DNA of 9,292 bases from Planctomycetota bacterium (GTDB lineage Bacteria; Planctomycetota; Planctomycetia; Pirellulales; UBA1268): the NCBI GenBank assembly GCA_003670825.1, contig QWQL01000083.1, forward strand, positions 1 to 9,292, in the 5' to 3' direction. A program made the position numbers and the translations under genes. The notes below the pieces were generated by a model that was not told the origin of the DNA, ran no database searches, and saw only the letters and a list, made by a program, of their open reading frames with translations. Shown piece after piece: positions 1 through 6,505 of the stretch (positions are counted from its first letter, which is position 1; the number at the start of each line of letters is the position of its first letter).

Positions 1-16
1 CAGGCGAACGCAGAAC

Positions 17-361
17 TCAATCAGATTGAACGAATCGAATCAAATAAACAGATCGGCGTCGTTTGTGGCCCGCGGCGGCGGCGAGGAGGGCGAGCGTGGC
101 CGGCTCGGGGACGGCGGTGATTGTCACGAAGGTCTGCGAGCCCGTTCCCGGCAGGTGGCTGCCCTGGAAGTTGAGCGGGCGGACCGTCGAGCCGGGGGTG
201 GCCGTGTCATAGACATAGGCGTAGTCGATCTCCCATATCTGGCTACCCACCATGAACCGGCTGCCGCTGGTGAGATCCACGCGGTTGTAACCCAACAGGC
301 TGCCGCCCGTGTACGTGTTGGTGACCGCGACGCCGAAGCTCATCGCGCTCGCCGCTGCCAC
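17..361 (-). pseudogene. PEP-CTERM sorting-domain protein, 3' remnant
   Basis: The open frame encodes about 114 residues with VPEPATLALLAAAA at residues 84-97, followed by GHKRRR. This is the layout of a PEP-CTERM sorting signal, which in other bacteria directs exported proteins to exosortase processing at the envelope. The preceding stretch (SRFMVGSQIWEIDYAYVYDTATPG) looks like the beta-rich end of such an exported protein. Two things suggest decay. The frame is closed by an in-frame TAG immediately before the first possible start (a GTG at 361), so there is no signal peptide or N-terminal domain. The hydrophobic segment after PEP is only about ten residues, against roughly twenty usually, and is followed by an atypical tail (SVYLIRFVQSD). 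A very short intact protein from GTG 361 or ATG 343 is possible but unlikely to be exported. The motif is seen directly; the pseudogene status is inferred. Confidence 0.6.
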
Positions 362-431
362 CTATCCCTGATCCGCCGGTTCCCGAAACACTATTTATGT
401 CCGCGCCGCCACTGCCGCCGCCGGGGAGTGC

Positions 432-448
432 TGGAGCGAATCGCTCCA
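432..448. repeat. 17-bp perfect palindrome
   Basis: The sequence TGGAGCGA-A-TCGCTCCA is a perfect inverted repeat with 8-bp arms around one central base. It lies in the non-coding gap between the DUF5615 gene stop (525) and the PEP-CTERM remnant. No T run follows on either strand, so it is not a convincing intrinsic terminator. It could be an operator-type dyad or chance. Apart from this palindrome I see no gene or site in 362-524. Confidence 0.4.
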
Positions 449-524
449 CTTGCGACCGTTGGGTGGGGCGAAATAGTCCATTATCAATGACGAGTCTCGA
501 ATCCCTGAGAGCCGTCGCGTTGGG

Positions 525-881
525 CTAGTCCTCAGTCGCAGGACGGATGCGTAGACGCCCCGGTTCAGCCGTAACGATTCCGCCAGCGACCAGTGATTCG
601 CCATGTCGGGCTAGCACGAGTTCGCACACGGCGGCCTGCCGGGTGACGGAACAGTCAACCAACCTGACGATGCCGCAGTGCGGCTCACCACGAACGACTG
701 CGAGTTCGCCAAAATCCTTGTCGAGCGTGACCAGGATGCGATTCTCATCCCGGGCCCACGCCAGGATCGCGGCGTCACCAGGATCGGCAGGCCAGTCGCC
801 GACCCAGACGACGTCGTGTCCGATGTCGCGGAGCACCGTGGCTGCTTTTCCCGACAGACAGGTGTCGAGGAGCAGTCTCAT
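525..881 (-). CDS. DUF5615 family PIN-like protein (toxin-like)
   Basis: The 118-residue product begins MRLLLDTCLSGKAATVLRDIGHDV and contains ILAWARDENRILVTLDKDFGEL at about residues 39-60, the hallmark layout of DUF5615 (Mut7-C/PIN-like). The early Asp (residue 6) and the LDKDF segment match the acidic positions expected in a PIN-like nuclease fold. Members are usually annotated as putative toxins paired with DUF433 proteins; RNase activity is inferred from the fold, not shown here. The ATG at 881 is preferred over an upstream in-frame start because it begins the conserved fold and overlaps the DUF433 stop as ATGA (881..878), implying translational coupling. The family usually has LLDEN at the first motif; here it is LLDTC, a substitution next to the presumed metal-binding Asp. 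Length is typical of the family, and the gene appears intact. Confidence 0.85.
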   Translation of the reverse strand: MRLLLDTCLSGKAATVLRDIGHDVVWVGDWPADPGDAAILAWARDENRILVTLDKDFGELAVVRGEPHCGIVRLVDCSVTRQAAVCELVLARHGESLVAGGIVTAEPGRLRIRPATED

Positions 882-1129
882 GGCGCCGAGGCGACGGGAA
901 ACTGCTCCCACCGCTCGTGGCCGACGAGCCGACGAGCGAATACCAGGCAGGCGCGGACGTCGTCGGGCTCGAGCCAGGGATAGTTCTCGAGAATCACCGC
1001 CGTATCGTCACCGGCTGCCAACATTCCCAGCACATGCTCCACCGCAAGCCGCCGGCCGCGGATCACGGGCTTGCCGCCGAAGATGCTTGGATCCGCGACA
1101 ATCCGCTCGAGTAGTTTGCGATCGTCCAT
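878..1129 (-). CDS. DUF433 domain protein (antitoxin-like)
   Basis: The 83-residue product starts MDDRKLLERIVADPSIFGGKPVIRG and continues with RRLAVEHVLGMLAAGDDTAVILENYPWLEPDDVRACLVFA. This is the complete DUF433 pattern: the GGKPVIRGxRL motif, then a small helical DNA-binding-type region with the Y-P-x-L-x-x-x-D-V-x-A signature. DUF433 proteins are typically the first gene of two-gene modules with PIN-like DUF5615 partners and are treated as antitoxins; that role is inferred here. The ATG at 1129 is chosen because it begins the conserved domain and has CGGAG about 10 bases upstream; in-frame starts at 1171 and 1186 would add an unconserved leader. The stop overlaps the partner's ATG by four bases (ATGA). 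As in many such modules, the pair is probably autoregulated. Confidence 0.87.
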   Translation of the reverse strand: MDDRKLLERIVADPSIFGGKPVIRGRRLAVEHVLGMLAAGDDTAVILENYPWLEPDDVRACLVFARRLVGHERWEQFPVASAP

Positions 1130-1193
1130 CGGCGGCGGGCTCCGTTGGGGGGTGCCGTGAACAGTGGCCATGCTGCCGCTCGGCACTCGGATG

Positions 1194-1202
1194 AATATAC
1201 CA
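1194..1202 (-). promoter_or_regulatory. Possible extended -10 promoter for the DUF433/DUF5615 pair
   Basis: On the minus strand the sequence reads TGG-TATATT, an extended -10 element with five of six matches to TATAAT. It sits in an unusually AT-rich patch of otherwise GC-rich DNA, about 65 bases upstream of the DUF433 ATG. I see no good -35 at 16-18 bp, which extended -10 promoters can tolerate. This is a pattern match only. Confidence 0.35.
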
Positions 1203-1225
1203 TCGGTGAGAAACTGAAGCCCGGC

Positions 1226-1485
1226 CTACTTGCGACGGCGGGCCAGGAGCATGCCCGCGATCAGCCGGCATGTCGCCGCCACACGCTGGGCACTCGAGCG
1301 GAAACTCCTCGGCCGTCTGGGCCGCGGATCACGGACAGCCGCTCAAGTGCAAACGGGGGCCGGGCACAGTATCTGAGCAAGTGCTCGAGAGCCTGAAATT
1401 AGCTCGGCAGATCGCGGTCGAGGAGCGTGATCCGGACGAAAAGCATCGATGGAAAACCAGCTGTGCTCCCTGGCGAGCATGTCGG
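1226..1485 (-). pseudogene. IS91-family transposase relic, frameshifted and internally deleted
   Basis: Reading the minus strand from 1485 downward gives pieces of an IS91-type transposase in different frames. At 1483-1440 it reads DMLAREHSWFSIDA. After a frame change, 1437-1402 reads VRITLLDRDLPS, then a TAA at 1401, then (1398-1312) a stretch including LEHLLRYCARPPFALERLS and VIRGPDG. After another frame change, 1310-1269 reads EEFPLECPACGGDM, the Cys-x2-Cys piece near the C-terminus. In intact relatives as I recall them, the ALERLS and ECPACGGD segments are separated by well over 100 residues, so an internal deletion is implied. The order of the pieces is conserved. No terminal signals or catalytic tyrosine region are visible. 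This explains most of the gene-free stretch 1130-1544. The relic is non-functional; the family call rests on remembered motif similarity. Confidence 0.75.
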
Positions 1486-1544
1486 CGGAGGCCGCGTTGG
1501 TCGCTCTCAGCGGGAGCCGGCGAGGCACGTCAACAGAACCCGCT

Positions 1545-2408
1545 TCAGACCGCGGGAGCGGCCACCCAGCCAGCCGCGAGCGACCAGGTGAGCAGGGCGG
1601 CCAGACCGAGGCGATAGATGATGAACGGCCAGAGGGTGTGGCCCGTGAGCATCCGGAGGAGCCAGCGAACCGAGGCGTAGCCAACGATGCCAGCCACCAC
1701 CGTGCCCACGATCAGGGCCGTCACCTGGGGCCCGCTGCCGAGGATCTCCTCCCGCTGCTGCCAGGCTTCGAGGATCGCGGCCGCCGCCACTGCCGGCAGC
1801 GACAGCAGAAAGGAAAACCGCGCTGCCGTCGGACGGTCAAGCCCCGCGAGCATGCCGGTTGAGATCGTGACGCCGCTCCGCGATGTGCCGGGCACCAGGG
1901 CCAGGCACTGTGCCAGTCCCATCACGAGGCCGTCACCGAATCGGACCTCGGCGAGCCCATGACGCCCGGGCCGGCCGGTCCGCCGCTGCCGCCGGAGGCT
2001 CGCGAGTTCGGCGATCGCCATCAGGGCGGTGGCGGCCACGAGCGCCGCCGTCACCACGTCCAGCCGCCGGGCCTCGCCGCGGATCAGATCCTTGAACGCC
2101 AGGCCGGCGGCCACGATCGGCACCGTGCCCAGCACGATCAGCAGCGACAGTCGCGATTCCGGCGTGCCGTAGGGGCGGCCGGAGCGGACCGCTGCGAGAC
2201 AGCCTCCCAGCAGGGCCGCGATGTCATGCCGCAGGGCCAGGCAGACGGCCGCCAGCGTGCCGGTCTGAAGAACGGCGGAATAGGCCGCCCCGGGGTCGTT
2301 CCAGCCCAGCAGGGCAGGCACGATCCGCAGGTGGGCGGTGCTGGAAACCGGCAGAAACTCCGTGAGTCCCTGCACGACACCGAGCACGATGGCTTCGAGG
2401 ATGGACAT
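1545..2408 (-). CDS. uppP: Undecaprenyl-diphosphatase
   Basis: The 287-residue polytopic membrane protein dephosphorylates undecaprenyl pyrophosphate to recycle the lipid carrier for cell-wall and surface-glycan precursors; family members often confer bacitracin resistance when overproduced. Both BacA/UppP signatures are present: GLTEFLPVSSTAHL at residues 14-27 (catalytic-type Glu17 and His26) and PGTSRSG at 173-179 with Arg177. Hydrophobic segments alternate along the whole length, and a charged loop (RRQRRTGRPGRHG) lies near residues 139-151. The ATG at 2408 gives the usual MSILEAIVLGVVQGLTEF start; an in-frame TTG at 2426 is possible but adds an unconserved leader, and its GGAAG would serve as a weak ribosome site for the ATG. 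Length is slightly above the common 265-275. The usual STGHL is STAHL here, a mild change. The gene stands alone, divergent from the sugar isomerase-like gene and upstream of the transposase relic. Confidence 0.95.
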   Translation of the reverse strand: MSILEAIVLGVVQGLTEFLPVSSTAHLRIVPALLGWNDPGAAYSAVLQTGTLAAVCLALRHDIAALLGGCLAAVRSGRPYGTPESRLSLLIVLGTVPIVAAGLAFKDLIRGEARRLDVVTAALVAATALMAIAELASLRRQRRTGRPGRHGLAEVRFGDGLVMGLAQCLALVPGTSRSGVTISTGMLAGLDRPTAARFSFLLSLPAVAAAAILEAWQQREEILGSGPQVTALIVGTVVAGIVGYASVRWLLRMLTGHTLWPFIIYRLGLAALLTWSLAAGWVAAPAV

Positions 2409-2470
2409 CAGCCGAGGTTCTTCCAAATGCGGGCGGTGTCAGTCATACTCCCCCGTCCACGTCATTCCAA

Positions 2471-2511
2471 CTGGGAGCCCACAACGGGAGCCTGGGAGCC
2501 CACATCGGGAG
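2471..2511. repeat. 20-bp tandem direct repeat, two copies
   Basis: Two copies of ctgggagcccacaacgggag lie at 2471-2490 and 2492-2511, separated by one base; the second differs only by a single a-to-t change. They sit between the divergent uppP and isomerase-like genes, ending 11 bases before the latter's ATG. The period of 21 is close to two helical turns, so tandem protein sites on one face are conceivable. It could equally be a dispersed intergenic repeat. Confidence 0.75.
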
Positions 2512-2522
2512 TTTTGTTCCGC

Positions 2523-3467
2523 ATGTTCCGCAACCTCAGCACGGTCGGCCTGCCTCTTTCCGGGCGCCCCAGCGAACTCATCGAACTCGCCCTGTCCTTC
2601 GGCTTCGACGCCATGGACATCGACATCCTCGACTTCCAGCAGCAGGCCGACGCCTTCGGTGTGCCCCATGCCCGCCGGCTGATGGTGAGCGCCCGACTGA
2701 AGAGCGGCTGCTTCCACCTGCCCGTGCAGCTCGCTGCCGACGACGCCGTGTTCAAAGAGGAACTCGCCGCCCTGCCCCGGCGGCTCGAACTCGCGGCAGC
2801 CACGGAGGCAATGCGGGCGGTGGCGACCGTCGCCCCGGCGTCGGACGAGCACTCGTTCAAGGATTTCTTCGAGCTCTACCGGTCGCGACTGCACGACATC
2901 GGCGAACTGCTCGCCCAGCACGACATCATGCTCGGGCTCACGTTCCGGCCCGAGGCCGAGGCCCGCGAGGGGAAGGCGAATCAGTTCATCCACACCTTCG
3001 AGGGCCTGCTCGGCCTCGTGATGGTGGCCCATGAGCGGATCGGCGCGGTGGCCGACGCCTGGGCCCTGCACGTGACGGGTGAGCCTCTGGAACTCATCGC
3101 CAAGGTGCCGAAGGGCCGGCTCGTCGAGGTGCGGCTCTCCGACGCCCCCGGTGACGTCCCGGCTGCCGAACTCACCCATGCCCACCGGCTGATGCCTGGC
3201 GACACGGGTACGATCAGCCTGGCCGATGTGCTCACGCATGCGAAGGCGGCGGGCTTCGAAGGCCCGGTAACGCCCTGGGCCGACCGGGCCACGCTCGTGG
3301 GTCGGGGCCGCGAGAAGATCGTGAAACTCGCGGGCGACCGGCTCGAAGCAGCCTGGAAAGACGCCGGCCTGCCGATCGTGCCGCGGTGGTTTACCCCCGT
3401 GCAGCGCGACCAGTTCGGCCGTCCGATCGGCGAAGAGCCGAGCTTTATCGGCGCTGGCGTGGAGTAG
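2523..3467 (+). CDS. Sugar phosphate isomerase/epimerase-like TIM-barrel protein
   Basis: The 314-residue product resembles the xylose-isomerase-like / AP-endonuclease-2 TIM-barrel superfamily. It starts MFRNLSTVGLPLSGRPSELIELALSFGFDAMDID (first strand and helix), has a helix-rich middle, then VADAWALHV (residues 176-184), VRLSDAPGD (203-211) and a late HRLMPGDTGTISL segment. These parallel the D-x-x-H, H-x-x-D-A-P-G and P-G-x-G-x-I/L motifs of the family. No signal peptide is seen, so it is probably cytosolic. Some usual metal ligands look changed: Thr140 stands where many members have Glu, Arg204 precedes LSDAP where His is common, and the final strand reads PVTPWADRA without an obvious Glu. 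The substrate cannot be named and catalysis may be non-canonical. The ATG at 2523 begins the fold; the frame extends far upstream only as a shadow of uppP. It converges on the next gene with a 28-base gap. Confidence 0.75.
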   Translation: MFRNLSTVGLPLSGRPSELIELALSFGFDAMDIDILDFQQQADAFGVPHARRLMVSARLKSGCFHLPVQLAADDAVFKEELAALPRRLELAAATEAMRAVATVAPASDEHSFKDFFELYRSRLHDIGELLAQHDIMLGLTFRPEAEAREGKANQFIHTFEGLLGLVMVAHERIGAVADAWALHVTGEPLELIAKVPKGRLVEVRLSDAPGDVPAAELTHAHRLMPGDTGTISLADVLTHAKAAGFEGPVTPWADRATLVGRGREKIVKLAGDRLEAAWKDAGLPIVPRWFTPVQRDQFGRPIGEEPSFIGAGVE

Positions 3468-3495
3468 CCGGAGCCAAGAGGCCACCCCTTTTCGA

Positions 3496-4491
3496 TCACG
3501 CACCCTCGCGGATCCACGTCACCCGGGGCGAGCCGCCCCCTTCGACGGCCGCGCCCTTGATGAACTCCGACACGTAGCGGAGTTGCTTGCTGGGGCGGTC
3601 CGGATCACGGAAGGAATCGCCCTTCTGGAGGATCGGGAGCTGATCGGGCATTCCGCCGAAGGCCCGCGTGCCGGCGGCCTGACACGGATACCAGTGGCCG
3701 GCGCCCGCGGCGTCGACAAGGTGAAACTCCGGGTAGCAGTGCCCCTCGACCCAGACCGTTCGCGCGGGGATGCCCTCGGCCCGGCACATGGCGATGAACA
3801 GGCACGTCAGCTCCTCACAGTCGCCCCAGCCGTCGGCCAGTGCGCGGCGGGCGCCTTTCAGCTCGCCGTTGCGGTATTCGACCTTGTCGCGGACGGTGTC
3901 GTAGATCGCCTCGGCCTTCTTCCAGCCCGCGAGCCCAGCGCCCGTCTCCTTGGCCAGTCGCACGATCCTGGGGTCGCGGGATTCGACGTACGGGCTCGGA
4001 GCAAGGTGGGCCCGCAGGCTGCGGTCCGGCTTGGAGGGGGCTTCCAAGCCGGCGGTGTCGATCGGGGCGAGGATCGCCGATCGCTCCAGTTCGAAGGTCA
4101 CCACGGCCTTCGCCTGCTGCCCGGCGGGCAGGCTGGGAATCTCGACGATCATCTGCTTAATCTCGCCCGGCAGCACCCGGTAGCGGAGCGATTTCACGTG
4201 GGGGGAGGTCTCCTCGCTGACGATCCGGACCTTCTGCTCGGGCCAGTCGTTGGGCACGGGCAGCGTGGCGTAGATCCCACTGCATGGTCCCCCCTCAGCG
4301 GTGACGACGATACCCACGCGGTAGTTCTGCGTCCGGGCGTCGCCCAGGGTGATGGCCGACGTTCCCCCGTCAGCCTCCAGAAACTGGCCCGACGACACCG
4401 CCGGCACCATCAGGGCCGTGGCCGCGAACACGAGGCGGTTGGCCGCGGCAAACAGCCCGGCGGTCGCGGTGCGCGGAGTGGACGTGATCAT
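3496..4491 (-). CDS. Exported transglutaminase-like (papain-fold) protein
   Basis: The 331-residue protein has an N-terminal signal-type segment (basic start, hydrophobic LVFAATALMVPAVSSG, likely cleaved near residues 33-38). It continues with a beta-rich domain to about residue 150 and a transglutaminase-like domain at about 185-275. The core reads GWGDCEELTCLFIAMCRAEGIPAR with the nucleophile-type Cys225, then EFHLVD with His257. In canonical members the third triad residue follows a W-x-P pair as Asp; here the segment is HWYPCQAAG with no Asp at that spot, so catalysis is uncertain. An exported or periplasmic role as protease, peptidase or amidase is possible, but the substrate is unknown. 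The ATG at 4491 is fixed by a GGGAGG ribosome site seven bases upstream, the best in the window. Its 3' end nearly abuts the isomerase-like gene, and its 5' end is divergent from the S1 gene. Confidence 0.8.
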   Translation of the reverse strand: MITSTPRTATAGLFAAANRLVFAATALMVPAVSSGQFLEADGGTSAITLGDARTQNYRVGIVVTAEGGPCSGIYATLPVPNDWPEQKVRIVSEETSPHVKSLRYRVLPGEIKQMIVEIPSLPAGQQAKAVVTFELERSAILAPIDTAGLEAPSKPDRSLRAHLAPSPYVESRDPRIVRLAKETGAGLAGWKKAEAIYDTVRDKVEYRNGELKGARRALADGWGDCEELTCLFIAMCRAEGIPARTVWVEGHCYPEFHLVDAAGAGHWYPCQAAGTRAFGGMPDQLPILQKGDSFRDPDRPSKQLRYVSEFIKGAAVEGGGSPRVTWIREGA

Positions 4492-4601
4492 GCTGCGGCC
4501 TCCCACCGTCGGAAGGATCGGCCCGCCGCCGGGGCGGTGTCCAGCACACCTGGGGGCCCGATCGGTCAGGGAACCTGCGGCGGCGGGGGAATCAGGCTCG
4601 A

Positions 4602-4630
4602 TTGTTCCCTGGGGAAGCCCCTGTTATGCT
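4602..4630 (+). promoter_or_regulatory. Candidate promoter for the S1 gene
   Basis: TTGTTC (4602-4607) and TATGCT (4625-4630) are spaced exactly 17 bases apart. A TG lies one base before the -10 (extended -10). The -35 matches only three of six consensus bases and the -10 four of six. The predicted start, near 4637, would give a leader of about 70 nucleotides ahead of the S1 ATG. This is pattern-based only. Confidence 0.4.
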
Positions 4631-4636
4631 GCGCGG

Positions 4637-4705
4637 CTCGAATCCTCGTGGCCCGCGTCATTTTTTCTTCCCCAACCCCGTTTTTCCCCGAAACCCCCCC
4701 CACGC
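4637..4705 (+). promoter_or_regulatory. SD-less leader of the S1 gene with T tracts
   Basis: The stretch before the ATG contains no purine-rich Shine-Dalgarno match; it runs CCCCGAAACCCCCCCCACGC right up to the start. It holds a T6 tract (4662-4667) and a T5 tract (4681-4685) in otherwise C-rich DNA. The rpsA mRNA of enterobacteria also lacks a strong SD site and is controlled by S1 itself. A similar autogenous arrangement here is an inference from position and composition. Confidence 0.4.
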
Positions 4706-6394
4706 ATGGTCAACCGCAACCTCATCCGCGAACTGGAACTAGGCGACGAACTCGATCAGGAACTTGAACTCGCCATGGCGGGTGCCGTCGACGGCGAATA
4801 TTCGGTCGGCACCTCCACGCTCGCCGTCAACTCCGTGCTCCTGGGGAAAATCCTGAGAGTCGACGACGAGTTCGTGCTCGTCGACGTGGGCTACAAAAGC
4901 GAAGGCCACATTCCGCGGAACGAGTGGGACGAGACAGAGCCCCCGCCGCAGATCGGCGACACCGTCAAGGTGCTGCTCGAGGAGTTCGAGGACGGCTCGC
5001 TCGAGGAGCAGCGGGGCCTGATCACGCTCTCGAAGCGGAAGGCGCGGCGGATCGAGGACTGGCTCCGGGTGATGGAGAGCGTCCACGAGAACGACGTGGT
5101 CACGGGTTTTGTGACCCGGAAGATCAAGGGCGGCCTGCTCGTCGACATCTCGGGCGTCAACGTGTTCCTGCCGGCCAGCCAGGTCGACATCCGCCGGCCG
5201 GCCGACATCGGCGACTACTGCGGCCGGTGCATCCAGTGCCTCGTGCTGAAGATCGACGAGGCCCGCCGAAACATCGTCGTCTCCCGCCGGGCCCTCATCG
5301 AGCAGGAACGGGCCGAGCGGAAGAAGCAGCTCATGGAAACGCTCGAGGTCGGCCAGATCCGCCGCGGCGTGGTCAAGAATATCGCCGACTTCGGTGCGTT
5401 CGTAGACCTCGGCGGCATCGACGGTCTGCTCCACATCACCGACATGAGCTGGGCGCGGATCGGCCATCCGAGCGAGATGGTGCAGATCGACCAGGAGATC
5501 GAGGTGCAGGTGCTGCACATCGACCGCGACCGCGAGAAGATCGCGCTCGGCATGAAGCAGCGGACGGCCAGCCCGTGGGCCAAGGTCGCCGACAAGTACC
5601 CGGTGGGCACGGTCTGCCAGGGCTCGGTCGTCAACGTGATGAGCTACGGGGCGTTTGTCAAACTCGAAGACGGCGTCGAGGGGCTCGTGCACATCAGCGA
5701 GATGAGCTGGACGAAGCGGGTCAGCCATCCGAGCGAACTCGTGAAGCCGGGCGACGAGGTCGAGGTAGTGGTGCTGGCCATCAACAAGGAAAAGCAGGAA
5801 ATCTCGCTGGGCATGAAGCAGACCCAGCAGAATCCCTGGGAAAAGGTGGCCGCCGACTACCCACCGGGGGCGATCGTCAAGGGCGTGGTGCGAAACCTCA
5901 CCAACTACGGCGCCTTCATCGAGATCAACGACGGCATCGACGGCCTGCTCCATGTCACCGACATGTCATGGACGCGGAAGGTGACCCATCCCAGCGAGAT
6001 GCTGGAGAAGGGCCACGAGGTGGAGTGCAAGGTGCTGTCGGTCGACCAGCAGCGGCGGCGGATCGCCCTGGGGCTGAAGCAGATGGCCGACGACCCGTGG
6101 ACCACCGACATCCCCAAGCGGTACAAGCCGAGCGACGTGGTGAAGGGCACCGTCACGAAGATCACCAACTTCGGCGTCTTCGTCGGCCTGGAGGACGGCC
6201 TCGAGGGGCTGCTCCACATCTCGGAACTCTCCGAAGAGAAGGTGGAGAATGCCGAGGAAATCGTGAAGGTCGGCGATCCGCTCGAGGTGAAGATCCTGCG
6301 TGTCGACACCGAAGAACGGAAGATCGGCCTCTCGAAGAAGCGGGTCGGCTGGTCGAAGGAGCGGGAAGAGGCCGAGGGCGAGGCGGAAGTCTGA
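4706..6394 (+). CDS. rpsA: 30S ribosomal protein S1, six S1 domains
   Basis: The 562-residue product carries six consecutive S1/OB-fold repeats at about residues 37-115, 126-198, 213-285, 298-372, 385-459 and 473-546, matching the length and domain number of the long proteobacterial-type S1. Domains 3-6 carry the RNA-binding-type core (for example DFGAFVDLGGIDGLLHITDMSW and SYGAFVKLEDGVEGLVHISEMSW) and end in EKIALGMKQ-like strands. Domains 1 and 2 are more divergent, as expected for the ribosome-binding half. The protein recruits structured or SD-poor mRNAs to the 30S subunit, a notable role in a genome where few starts have clear ribosome sites. An acidic N-terminal extension (LGDELDQELELAMAG) and an acidic tail (EREEAEGEAEV) flank the repeats. 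The start at ATG 4706 fits the N-terminus. The gene appears monocistronic. Confidence 0.95.
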   Translation: MVNRNLIRELELGDELDQELELAMAGAVDGEYSVGTSTLAVNSVLLGKILRVDDEFVLVDVGYKSEGHIPRNEWDETEPPPQIGDTVKVLLEEFEDGSLEEQRGLITLSKRKARRIEDWLRVMESVHENDVVTGFVTRKIKGGLLVDISGVNVFLPASQVDIRRPADIGDYCGRCIQCLVLKIDEARRNIVVSRRALIEQERAERKKQLMETLEVGQIRRGVVKNIADFGAFVDLGGIDGLLHITDMSWARIGHPSEMVQIDQEIEVQVLHIDRDREKIALGMKQRTASPWAKVADKYPVGTVCQGSVVNVMSYGAFVKLEDGVEGLVHISEMSWTKRVSHPSELVKPGDEVEVVVLAINKEKQEISLGMKQTQQNPWEKVAADYPPGAIVKGVVRNLTNYGAFIEINDGIDGLLHVTDMSWTRKVTHPSEMLEKGHEVECKVLSVDQQRRRIALGLKQMADDPWTTDIPKRYKPSDVVKGTVTKITNFGVFVGLEDGLEGLLHISELSEEKVENAEEIVKVGDPLEVKILRVDTEERKIGLSKKRVGWSKEREEAEGEAEV

Positions 6395-6505
6395 GCCGAG
6401 ACTCGGTTCCGTTTCACCGCACCGCCTCGTCGGGGCAGGTTTTCCGCCGGCATGAGGCTGTCGGGGCTTGGTTGCACGGCACCGCAGGTATTTTCCCCCC
6501 TGCGT

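Noticed and set aside
1959..2522. Upstream extension of the isomerase-like reading frame
   Set aside because: It runs antisense through uppP and has no recognisable domain; the fold begins at ATG 2523.
3583..4767. Plus-strand open frame antisense to the transglutaminase-like gene and into rpsA
   Set aside because: Low-complexity Arg/Gly composition, no motif, and overlap with two real genes on both ends.
6390..6412. Possible intrinsic terminator after rpsA (AGCCGA-GAC-TCGGTT)
   Set aside because: The stem is only about six pairs including a wobble, and it is followed by CCGTTTC rather than a T run; too weak to call.
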